Shown: one piece after another, positions 56,086 to 63,020 of the stretch
Layout of the letters: every line of letters starts with the position of its first letter
How positions within the stretch are numbered: position 1 is the stretch's first letter
NCBI GenBank assembly: GCA_026197075.1
Contig: JAPHQV010000001.1
Coordinates: forward strand, 1 to 63,020
Source of the DNA: Gammaproteobacteria bacterium
Lineage (GTDB): Bacteria; Pseudomonadota; Gammaproteobacteria; DSM-19610
DNA length: 63,020 nucleotides
Reading direction: 5' to 3'
The notes under the pieces: model-generated
Database searches by the model: none
The model's input: only the letters and a program-made list of their open reading frames with translations
What the model was told of the DNA's origin: nothing
Translations under genes and position numbers: made by a program

Positions 56086-57582
56086 TTGCCTGTGAATGAA
56101 ATCACTCCATCGGAAGATACTCTGGCGGCCGCGGATCTCGGCTCCAACAGCTTTCACCTGATCGTCGCCGGCCTGCGGCAGGGGCAGTTGCAGGTGCTCG
56201 ATCGCCTCCGCGAGCCGGTACGGCTGGCGGCCGGTCTGGACAAGAATCATCGCCTGCATCCCGAGGCCCGCACACGCGCGCTGGCCTGCCTGGAGCGCTT
56301 TGGTCAGCGCCTGCGGCATCTGCCCGCGCGCAATGTGCGTGTGGTGGGCACCAATGCCTTGCGCCAGGCGCAAGGCACGGGGAGCTTTCTGCGCGACGCC
56401 GAGGCCGCCATCGGCCACCCTATTGAAATCATCTCTGGAGTGGAGGAAGCGCGGCTCATCTACCTGGGCGTGTCCCACAGCCTTCCCGATGCCGGTGGCC
56501 GGCGCCTGGTGGTGGACATCGGTGGTGGCAGCACGGAACTCATCATCGGTGAGGGCTTCGAGGCCCTCTATCCGGAAAGCCTGTACATGGGTTGCGTGAG
56601 TTTCAGTGAACGCTATTTTCCCGACGGGCGGCTTGGCAAGGAGGGCTGGCGCGGTGCCGAGATCGCCGCCGGACTGGAGTTACGGCCGGTGCAGGATCGC
56701 TTCCGGCGCCTGGGCTGGGAATCCGTGGCCGGCGCCTCCGGCACCATCCGCGCTATTCGTGAGGTGCTGCAAACCAACCAGTGGTGTGAACAGGGCATCA
56801 GCCGCGACGGACTGCAGAAACTGCGCAAGACCCTGCAACAGCTGGAACATGTGGATGCCCTGAACCTGCCCGGCCTGGCGGATGAGCGCAAGCCGGTACT
56901 GGCCGGTGGCGTGGTCATACTCTCGACCCTGTTCGATACCCTCGGCATCGAGCAGATGCGGGTTTCCGATGGCGCCCTGCGTGAAGGCCTGCTCTATGAT
57001 GCCATCGGCCGTATCCAGCAGGTGGATGTGCGTGAACGTACGGTCAATTCCCTGATGGAGCGCTACCATGTGGATACAGCCCATGCCCTCCAGGTCGAAC
57101 AGACCGCGTTGCGGCTGTTCGACCAGGTGCGCAAGGATTGGAAGCTGGAGGATGACGAATATCCCGCCATGCTGCGCTGGGCGGCGCGCCTGCATGAAAT
57201 CGGCCTGGTCATCGCCCACAGCGGCTACCAGAAACATGGTGCCTACCTGCTGGCCAATTCCGACCTGCCGGGCTTCTCGCGCCGGGAGCAAAGTCTGCTG
57301 GCGGTACTGGTGCTCGGCCACCGGCGCAAATTTCCTGTTTCCGGCTTCGATTCCCACGGCAAGGCCGCGCAACGGCTCTGTGTGCTGCTGCGGCTGGCGA
57401 TCCTGTTGCATCGCAGCCGGGGACCGGAGGAGCCGCCGGCCATCTCACTGCGACCCAGCGGCACGAGCCTGGAACTGGTGTTCCCGGAAGCCTGGTTGGC
57501 GCAGCATCCCATGACCGAGGCGGACCTGGCGCGGGAGGTGGAGTTTCTCAAAGCGGCCAAGTGGAAACTGCAGGTAGCCTGA
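56086..57582 (+). CDS. ppx: Exopolyphosphatase, Ppx/GppA family
   Basis: 498 residues. The ASKHA phosphatase fold is shown by AAADLGSNSFHLIVAG (about 15-30), VDIGGGSTELIIGEG (about 144) and ASGTIRAI; the C-terminal helical HD-like part follows (about 310-498). It degrades polyphosphate or pppGpp. A TTG at 56086 gives MPVNEITPS, lining up with E. coli Ppx; GTG 56092 is the alternative. It converges with ppk, stops 5 bases apart. Confidence 0.93.
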   Translation: MPVNEITPSEDTLAAADLGSNSFHLIVAGLRQGQLQVLDRLREPVRLAAGLDKNHRLHPEARTRALACLERFGQRLRHLPARNVRVVGTNALRQAQGTGSFLRDAEAAIGHPIEIISGVEEARLIYLGVSHSLPDAGGRRLVVDIGGGSTELIIGEGFEALYPESLYMGCVSFSERYFPDGRLGKEGWRGAEIAAGLELRPVQDRFRRLGWESVAGASGTIRAIREVLQTNQWCEQGISRDGLQKLRKTLQQLEHVDALNLPGLADERKPVLAGGVVILSTLFDTLGIEQMRVSDGALREGLLYDAIGRIQQVDVRERTVNSLMERYHVDTAHALQVEQTALRLFDQVRKDWKLEDDEYPAMLRWAARLHEIGLVIAHSGYQKHGAYLLANSDLPGFSRREQSLLAVLVLGHRRKFPVSGFDSHGKAAQRLCVLLRLAILLHRSRGPEEPPAISLRPSGTSLELVFPEAWLAQHPMTEADLAREVEFLKAAKWKLQVA

Positions 57583-57587
57583 GCGGA

Positions 57588-59663
57588 TCACTCCGCCAGT
57601 TTTTCCAGCAGCGTGGCTTGCGCTGAGCGGGTCTTCTGGTTGCTCGCCGGCTTGAGGCGCTTGTATTCCCCACTGCTTTGCAGGATCCAGGCCTGGCTGT
57701 TGTCGCTGAGATACAGGTCCAGCGCCTCCTTGCGCATGCGTTCCCGCAGTCGCTCTTCCTTGATGGGGAAGCAGGCCTCCACGCGGCGGAAGAAGTTACG
57801 GTCCATCCAGTCGGCGCTGGAACAGAAGATCTCGTAGTCGCCCTCGTTGTGGAAATAGAAGACCCGGGTATGCTCCAGGAAGCGGCCGATGATGGAGCGC
57901 ACGCGGATGTTTTCCGATACACCGGCGATACCAGGGCGCAGGCAGCAGATGCCGCGGATGATGAGGTCGATCTTCACCCCGGCCTGTGAGGCCTTGTACA
58001 GGGCCTGGATGGCTTGTGGTTCCAGCATGGCGTTCGCCTTGATGATGATGCGCCCCTCCTTGCCGGCACGGGCGAGTTCGGCCTCGTGTTCGATCTTGCG
58101 CAGCATTTCCTTGTGCAGGGTGAAGGGTGACTGCAGCAGCTTCTTGAGTGGCTTGACCTTGCCCAGGCTGGTGAGCTGCTGGAAGATGGCGCGCACATCC
58201 TCGCCGATGATCTTGTCACCGGTGAGCAGGCCATAGTCGGTATAGAGCCGTGCGGTGCGGGCATGGTAGTTGCCGGTGCTCAGGTGCACGTAGTGGCGCA
58301 GGCGCCGGCCTTCGCGGCGCGTCACCAGCAGCATCTTGGCGTGGGTCTTGTACCCCACCACCCCGTACACCACATGGGCGCCGGCCTCCTGCAAACGGGT
58401 GGCGAGGCGGATATTGGCCTCTTCGTCGAAACGTGCCCGCAGCTCGATCACCACGGTGACCTCCTTGCCCGCCAGGGCCGCCGCCACCAGGGCATCGACG
58501 ATGGCGGATTCCGGACCCGTGCGGTACAGGGTCTGCTTGATGGTCAGCACCTGTGGGTCCGTTGCCGCCTGGCGGATGAAATCGATGACCGGGGCGAAGG
58601 ACTCGAAGGGATGGTGCAACAGCAGGTCGCCGTTGCGTATCACCGTGAACAGGTCCTTCTCGGTCTTCAGGCGGCGCGGGATACCGGGGGTGAAAGGCGG
58701 GTAGGACAGGTCCGGGCGTTCCACCAGGTCCGCCACCTGCAGCAGGCGGTTGAGGTTAACCGGGCCATTCACCTGGTAGAGGTCTTCGGGACCAAGTTTG
58801 AACTGGTTGAGCAGGTACTGGGCCATCTCGGGTGTGCAATTGTCCGCCACCTCCAGCCGCACTGCCTCCCCGTAGCGCCGCGACAGCAGTTCGCCTTCCA
58901 GGGCGCGTAACAGGTCGTCCACCTCTTCCTCGTCCACGAACAGGTCGCTGTTGCGGGTTACCCGGAACTGGTAGCATCCGGTGGAACTCATGCCCGGGAA
59001 CAGGTCCTGTACATGGGCATGGATGATGGAGGACAGGAACACAAAATCCTGTTGGTTATTGCGGGAGTGTTCCGCGGGCAGACGGATGATGCGTGGCAGG
59101 GCGCGGGGAGCCTGCACCACGGCCATGGCGCTGTTGCGGCCAAAGGCGTCCTTGCCTTCCAGCGACACGATGAAATTGAGACTCTTGTTCAGGGTGCGCG
59201 GGAAGGGATGGGAGGGATCCAGTCCCAGGGGACTGAGCAGGGGCAGCAGTTCCTGCGTGAAGTAGCGACGGACCCAGGCGTCCTGGCTGGCGTTCCAGTC
59301 GGTACGACGCAGGAAACGGATATTCTCTTTTTCGAGGGCCGGCAGCAGCACTTCGTTTAGAATACGATACTGGTTGTCTACCAGGGTGTGGGCGCTGGAG
59401 GCGATCTGCTGCAGTAATTCGGCGGGGCGCAGGTTGTCGGCCCCCGCCTGGACGGACCCGGAGGCCGCCAGTTGCTTGAGACCGGAGACCCGGACCTCGA
59501 AGAATTCATCCAGGTTGGTACTGGAGATGCAGAGGAACTTGAGTCGTTCCAGGAGCGGGGTTTCCGTGTCGTTGGCCTGGTCCAGGACCCGACGGTTGAA
59601 TTCCAGCAGGCTCAGTTCGCGGTTGATGTACAGCTCGGGTTGGGTCAGGTCCGGGGTGTTCAT
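57588..59663 (-). CDS. ppk: Polyphosphate kinase PPK1
   Basis: 691 residues, an inner-membrane-associated enzyme that makes polyphosphate from ATP. N-terminal YINRELSLLEFNRRVLDQAN, middle domain, then the phospho-histidine region VHLSTGNYHARTARLYTDYG, and RIIGRFLEHTRVFYF. It is complete. ATG 59663 gives MNTPDLTQPELY. It diverges from phoU, with a Pho box in the region between them, and converges with ppx. Confidence 0.97.
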   Translation of the reverse strand: MNTPDLTQPELYINRELSLLEFNRRVLDQANDTETPLLERLKFLCISSTNLDEFFEVRVSGLKQLAASGSVQAGADNLRPAELLQQIASSAHTLVDNQYRILNEVLLPALEKENIRFLRRTDWNASQDAWVRRYFTQELLPLLSPLGLDPSHPFPRTLNKSLNFIVSLEGKDAFGRNSAMAVVQAPRALPRIIRLPAEHSRNNQQDFVFLSSIIHAHVQDLFPGMSSTGCYQFRVTRNSDLFVDEEEVDDLLRALEGELLSRRYGEAVRLEVADNCTPEMAQYLLNQFKLGPEDLYQVNGPVNLNRLLQVADLVERPDLSYPPFTPGIPRRLKTEKDLFTVIRNGDLLLHHPFESFAPVIDFIRQAATDPQVLTIKQTLYRTGPESAIVDALVAAALAGKEVTVVIELRARFDEEANIRLATRLQEAGAHVVYGVVGYKTHAKMLLVTRREGRRLRHYVHLSTGNYHARTARLYTDYGLLTGDKIIGEDVRAIFQQLTSLGKVKPLKKLLQSPFTLHKEMLRKIEHEAELARAGKEGRIIIKANAMLEPQAIQALYKASQAGVKIDLIIRGICCLRPGIAGVSENIRVRSIIGRFLEHTRVFYFHNEGDYEIFCSSADWMDRNFFRRVEACFPIKEERLRERMRKEALDLYLSDNSQAWILQSSGEYKRLKPASNQKTRSAQATLLEKLAE

Positions 59664-59723
59664 GACGGTTCCATCGCTCGGGTATGCCGGGCTATTATGC
59701 ACGAAACAGGGGCGAAAAAGCCC

Positions 59724-59741
59724 TTGTAACAAATCTGTAAT
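59724..59741 (+). promoter_or_regulatory. Pho box between ppk and phoU
   Basis: TTGTAAC-AAAT-CTGTAAT, two 7-base direct repeats with a 4-base spacer, 103 bases before phoU and 60 before the ppk start. Could serve either gene; orientation favours phoU. Confidence 0.65.
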
Positions 59742-59844
59742 CTTCGCTGTCTATGCTTACGTAGGTTCCCCCGCGTCGGCAGGACAGGCGGGGGCCAGTC
59801 GAGGCCGCCAGAGGCGGACCGCCAACGGCAAGAGTGAAAAGACC

Positions 59845-60567
59845 ATGACCAACATGAATATCGGCCACCACATCTCTCAGCAGTACAACGAGGAGTTGGA
59901 GGAGATTCGCAACCGCGTCCTCTCCATGGGTGGCGAGGTGGAACAACAGCTGGCCAATGCGGTGACAGCGCTGGTGCAGGGTAACGATGAATTGGCCGAG
60001 TTGGTGGTCAGTAGCGACTACAAGGTCAACGCCATGGAAGTGGCTATCGACGAGGAGTGCAGTCGCATCCTCGCGCGTCGCCAGCCTGCCGCCAGCGACC
60101 TGCGCCTGATCGTGGCCGTCATCAAGACCATTACCGATCTGGAGCGCATTGGCGACGAAGCCGAGCGTATCGGTCGCATGGCCCTGCACCTGAGTGGAAA
60201 GACCGCCAGCGAGAAGCACTATACCCAGATCGAGCACCTGGGTAACCATGTGCGTGCCCTGCTTCATGACTCCCTGGACGCTTTCGCGCGCATGGACACC
60301 GAACAGGCCGTACGGGTATGGCAGGAAGATCGGAAGGTGGACCAGGAGTACGAGGCGATCATGCGCCAGCTCATCACCTTCATGATGGAGGACCCACGCG
60401 CAATTCCCCAGGTACTGGATGTCATGTGGTCTGCCCGTGCCCTGGAACGTATCGGTGATCGCGCCAGCAATATCTGCGAATACGTAATTTATCTGGTGAA
60501 GGGCAAGGATGTACGTCACACCAGCCTGGAAAGAACCGAAGCGGAGCCCGGCACGCCGGACAGTTGA
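59845..60567 (+). CDS. phoU: Phosphate signalling regulator PhoU
   Basis: 240 residues, two three-helix PhoU repeats: LSMGGEVEQQLANAVTALVQ and LERIGDEAERIG, then the second with RALERIGDRASNICEYVIYL (metal-binding ExxxDR pattern). It connects the Pst transporter to PhoR. No pst genes are beside it here. ATG 59845 starts MTNMNIGHHISQQYNEEL; the long open frame before it is antisense to ppk. Confidence 0.96.
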   Translation: MTNMNIGHHISQQYNEELEEIRNRVLSMGGEVEQQLANAVTALVQGNDELAELVVSSDYKVNAMEVAIDEECSRILARRQPAASDLRLIVAVIKTITDLERIGDEAERIGRMALHLSGKTASEKHYTQIEHLGNHVRALLHDSLDAFARMDTEQAVRVWQEDRKVDQEYEAIMRQLITFMMEDPRAIPQVLDVMWSARALERIGDRASNICEYVIYLVKGKDVRHTSLERTEAEPGTPDS

Positions 60568-60585
60568 ATACCTGCTCCCCGCAGC

Positions 60586-60617
60586 GACGAAAAAAGGCCG
60601 TTCTGGCCTTTTTTCGT
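60586..60617 (+). terminator. Terminator of phoU
   Basis: CGAAAAAAGGCC-GTTCT-GGCCTTTTTTCG, a 12-base stem with a T run, 20 bases after the phoU stop. Confidence 0.92.
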
Positions 60618-60702
60618 TGGGCTTGCTGATAGGTTCCGGCCACGGTCGTCCTCCCGCCGGCATCTGCTATCATTGGGACATTATCGCCGCTGGTTTATCA
60701 AC

Positions 60703-61722
60703 ATGCCGCTGTCCCGCCACCTGTGTTTTCTTCTCCTCCTGTTACCCGGTATGGGGCTGTATGCCCAGGTTGAGGCAGACATCGCCACCAGTCTGCAGGA
60801 GTGCGCAGCCCTGGAGGAGTCCACGTCGCGCCTTGCATGTTATGACGCCATGGCTGCCGAGCAGGAGGCCCTCGAGGTCAAGGAAGATCGACAGCTGGCG
60901 GAAACTGCCGCGCCTGATGAAGATGCGCCCTCGGCCGTCGAGCTGCGCATGAAACAAAGCCGGGTAATGCGTCACAACTGGTTCGCCATGACGCCTTATC
61001 GGCCCAACTATTTTCTGCCCGTGAGCTACAATCGTAACCCGAACCGGGTGCAATACGAGAACGGGCGTGATGACGCCGATATGGACCGTGCGGAGGCGAA
61101 ATTTCAGTTCAGCCTGGAATTCGATGTCTGGCGCAGTGTGCTCGGACAGGACATGGATCTCTACTTCGCCTACACACAGCAGGCCTGGTGGCAGTTGTAC
61201 AACCGCGACGACTCTTCACCCTTCCGCGAAGTCAATCACGAGCCCGAGCTCGGCATCATCCTGCGTCCAGAGGTGGGTTTCCTGGGGCTGCAGATGCGGC
61301 AATTGCGTTTTGGCGCCGTTCATCACTCCAATGGCCGTGATGGCGACAGGTCGCGTAGCTGGAACCGGGTCTTTTCCACCATGATCATGGATCGGGGCGA
61401 TTTCGCCACGGCTCTGCGGGTCTGGTACCGTATACCGGAGAGTGACTCCCGGGATGATAATCCCGATATCACTGATTATTACGGAAATTTCGAGTGGTAT
61501 ACCTTTTATAAATGGCGGCGCAATACGCTGGGTATCATGGTGCGCAATAATCTGCAAAGTGAGGACAATCGTGGTGCCCTGCAGGTCGACTGGAGTTACC
61601 CGCTCAGCGAACGGCTCAAGTTTTACATGCAGTACTTCAATGGCTATGGTGAGAGCCTGATCGATTACAATCATTCCACCCATCGACTGGGGATGGGCCT
61701 GATGCTGACGGACTGGCTGTAA
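60703..61722 (+). CDS. pldA: Outer membrane phospholipase A1
   Basis: 339 residues with a signal peptide (SRHLCFLLLLLPGMGLYAQ) and a beta-barrel of OMPLA type. The catalytic motif FGAVHHSNGRDGDRSRSWNR (about residue 208) has the H-x-S-N pattern and the distal Asn. It hydrolyses misplaced phospholipids in the outer leaflet when dimerised with Ca2+. It ends in a tryptophan-leucine strand (LMLTDWL). The N-terminal EADIATSLQECAALEES segment before the barrel is longer than in E. coli. Confidence 0.92.
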   Translation: MPLSRHLCFLLLLLPGMGLYAQVEADIATSLQECAALEESTSRLACYDAMAAEQEALEVKEDRQLAETAAPDEDAPSAVELRMKQSRVMRHNWFAMTPYRPNYFLPVSYNRNPNRVQYENGRDDADMDRAEAKFQFSLEFDVWRSVLGQDMDLYFAYTQQAWWQLYNRDDSSPFREVNHEPELGIILRPEVGFLGLQMRQLRFGAVHHSNGRDGDRSRSWNRVFSTMIMDRGDFATALRVWYRIPESDSRDDNPDITDYYGNFEWYTFYKWRRNTLGIMVRNNLQSEDNRGALQVDWSYPLSERLKFYMQYFNGYGESLIDYNHSTHRLGMGLMLTDWL

Positions 61723-61742
61723 GGACAACCAACGAGGTGAAC

Positions 61743-61931
61743 ATGAAAATGGAAGTCAATGGAATTCTGGGGTTGTTGCTGCTGGTGGCCATCGTGTATG
61801 CGCTGATCCAGATCGTGCAGAGTGCTGCCAGTACCGGTGCCAAGGTGCTGTGGTCGGTGCTGGTCCTGCTCTTTCCCCTCATTGGCGTGATCATCTGGTT
61901 CCTCTTTGGACCCAAGCCAGGCAAGGTCTGA
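61743..61931 (+). CDS. Small PLDc_N-type membrane protein
   Basis: 62 residues, two hydrophobic helices (LGLLLLVAIVYALIQIV and VLWSVLVLLFPLIGVIIWFL) ending FGPKPGKV, the PLDc_N (phospholipase D-nuclease N-terminal) pattern without any catalytic domain. Function unknown. ATG 61743 follows GAGG. It lies 20 bases after pldA. Confidence 0.82.
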   Translation: MKMEVNGILGLLLLVAIVYALIQIVQSAASTGAKVLWSVLVLLFPLIGVIIWFLFGPKPGKV

Positions 61932-61944
61932 GCCAATCCCCGGG

Positions 61945-62349
61945 ATGGCGGCGACACTCTATACCATCCTGGAATCACCGCGCCATCCGGATTTTTCGGC
62001 GCTCTATCGGCGCCGGGGCATCCGCGAGTTGCGCATGAGTTCCATGCGCAAGGCCATCAGTGAGTCGAAGCGCCACCCGCCGGATTTCGTCGTCGCGGAA
62101 TTCTTCTATGGCTACGGCAACAACTATGCCGGAGTCAATATCAGCAATCTCGATGTGCTGCTGTATTCCCTGCAGAGGTATGCCCCGCAGGCACGGGTGA
62201 TCGTGCTCGTGGACAAGTCCGAGCGTATCCATGTGGACAAGCTCAACGACATCCTGCCCCTGGCGGGTGTGCTGACCCATCCCGTGGCGGCAGGGGAGCT
62301 GGAGTCCCTGCTTGATGCAGGTCATGGTCCGGACCCTTCCGAGGACTGA
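61945..62349 (+). CDS. Conserved hypothetical, response-receiver-like fold
   Basis: 134 residues, no membrane segment. The alternating strand/helix run DFVVAEFFYG, LDVLLYSLQRYAPQARVIVL and DKSERIHVDKLNDILPLAGV looks like a receiver-type or nucleotide-binding alpha/beta fold, but no Asp-box is obvious. I do not recognise the family. ATG 61945 is taken; the open frame upstream overlaps the previous gene. Confidence 0.68.
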   Translation: MAATLYTILESPRHPDFSALYRRRGIRELRMSSMRKAISESKRHPPDFVVAEFFYGYGNNYAGVNISNLDVLLYSLQRYAPQARVIVLVDKSERIHVDKLNDILPLAGVLTHPVAAGELESLLDAGHGPDPSED

Positions 62350-62360
62350 CACTCCACACC

Positions 62361-62387
62361 TGGATGCCCGCATACGCGGGCATGACG
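62361..62387. repeat. REP-like palindrome, TGCCCGC family
   Basis: TGGATGCCCGCATACGCGGGC ATGACG, an imperfect palindrome before ubiT. Confidence 0.65.
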
Positions 62388-62418
62388 GCCTAATCGGCGT
62401 TTCACGGGAATATGCGAG

Positions 62419-62874
62419 ATGATGAACCTCCCCCTACCCGCCTTTCCCCTCGCACTGGCCCGTCCCCTGGGCCTGCTGCCGGTGGACCTGCACAGCCGGG
62501 TATTGGCACTAATTTGTAACCAGGTGTTGCGCGTGCCACTGCGCGAGGGGGAATGCGATTTTCTCCAGGGCAGGACCCTGGAGATTCATGTGCAGGATCT
62601 CGGTATTCGCTGCCGCGTCCGCCTGGCGGCGGGCATGTTACGTGCCAGCCGCGCCAACGCGGATGTGGTCATCGAGGGGAAGTGCGGGGACCTGCTGCTA
62701 TTGGCCAGTCAGCAGGAGGACCCCGACAGCCTGTTCTTTTCCCGTCGCTTGCGTTTGCAGGGCGATACGGAGCTGGGGCTGCATCTGAAGAACTTCCTCG
62801 ATGCCCAGGAAACCCCGCCGCCGCTGCGCCACCTGCTGGAACGGCTCAGCCGGGCCATCCCGCCCTCAGCCTAG
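62419..62874 (+). CDS. ubiT: Ubiquinone biosynthesis accessory protein UbiT (SCP2 domain)
   Basis: 151 residues, one SCP2 sterol-carrier-like domain (YhbT/UbiT): LPVDLHSRVLALICNQVLRV, DFLQGRTLEIHVQDLG, DVVIEGKCGDLLLLASQQED, LFFSRRLRLQGDTELGLHLK. UbiT works with UbiU-UbiV in O2-independent ubiquinone synthesis. ubiU and ubiV are not visible; they may lie to the right. ATG 62419 or 62422. Confidence 0.88.
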   Translation: MMNLPLPAFPLALARPLGLLPVDLHSRVLALICNQVLRVPLREGECDFLQGRTLEIHVQDLGIRCRVRLAAGMLRASRANADVVIEGKCGDLLLLASQQEDPDSLFFSRRLRLQGDTELGLHLKNFLDAQETPPPLRHLLERLSRAIPPSA

Positions 62875-62908
62875 GAGCCTGTCGGACTTGAGGCTGATCT
62901 ACTGCGCC

Positions 62909-63000
62909 GGTAGGAGAGCGGTCCATTTTTCCGATCCTTTTCGTCAAATAGCACGACTATTCTCCTCAAACGATCGAAAAAATGGCCTCACTCTCCCACC
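62909..63000. repeat. Palindromic element near the right edge
   Basis: GGTAGGAGAGCGGTCCATTT (62909-) and the complement-like TGGCCTCACTCTCCCACC (to 63000) are imperfect inverted arms with inner GATC...GATCGAAAAAATGG. It is a dispersed-repeat type structure. The sequence is cut off at the edge. Confidence 0.6.
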
Positions 63001-63020
63001 TTGCTCGCTACGATCGCTCA

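Overview
The window is a piece of a gammaproteobacterial chromosome, GC-rich in most parts. Gene order (rplU-rpmA-obgE-proB-rpsT, murJ-ribF-ileS-lspA-fkpB-ispH beside minor pilin genes, phoBR-ppx-ppk-phoU) and protein sequences fit a purple-sulfur-bacterium-like lineage (Chromatiales/Ectothiorhodospiraceae type). That placement is inferred from gene content only.

Layout. 1-2100: iscU (partial) and iscR, an Rsd-type anti-sigma-70 factor and a membrane methyltransferase-like protein. 2200-7900: fbp, mazG, a thioredoxin, tRNA-Pro(CGG), ispB, rplU, rpmA, obgE. 7950-17500: an AT-rich island of about 9.3 kb splits the normal obgE-proB neighbourhood and is flanked by two copies of the first 124 bases of the proB region. 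It carries a large secreted dockerin/beta-helix/Ig-like gene, broken by an IS3-family element and by a one-base deficit in a T tract, a lipoprotein, a secreted zinc phospholipase C/P1-nuclease-like protein and an ankyrin-repeat protein. 17400-27750: proB, rpsT, murJ, a decayed brnT-brnA toxin-antitoxin pair, a GNAT enzyme, ribF, ileS, lspA, fkpB, ispH. 27740-32700: minor pilins (pilV, pilX, pilW, fimT), pilE, thiO and a Fur-family regulator.

32741-36708 is a second, small island. It starts at the 3' end of tRNA-Thr(CGT) and ends at an imperfect copy of that tRNA end, a typical attL/attR pair. It holds three overlapping genes (two of unknown function and an MBL-fold hydrolase of ComEC-like type) and a convergent XRE regulator with its own operator. 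No integrase is present. This is the best candidate for an undescribed, possibly defensive, system. A second decayed brnT-brnA pair abuts its right end.

37300-63020: an OprC/NosA-like copper TonB receptor, archease-rtcB RNA repair, a methyltransferase, a c-di-GMP/HDOD operon, nadC-FKBP, an AGCS symporter, ergothioneine synthesis (egtB, egtC, egtD) with a retropepsin-like protease, a phosphate/polyphosphate block (phoB, phoR, ppx, ppk, phoU with two Pho boxes), a PilZ protein, outer-membrane phospholipase pldA, two small genes and ubiT.

Palindromic intergenic repeats of several families are scattered through the window. No rRNA or CRISPR array is visible.
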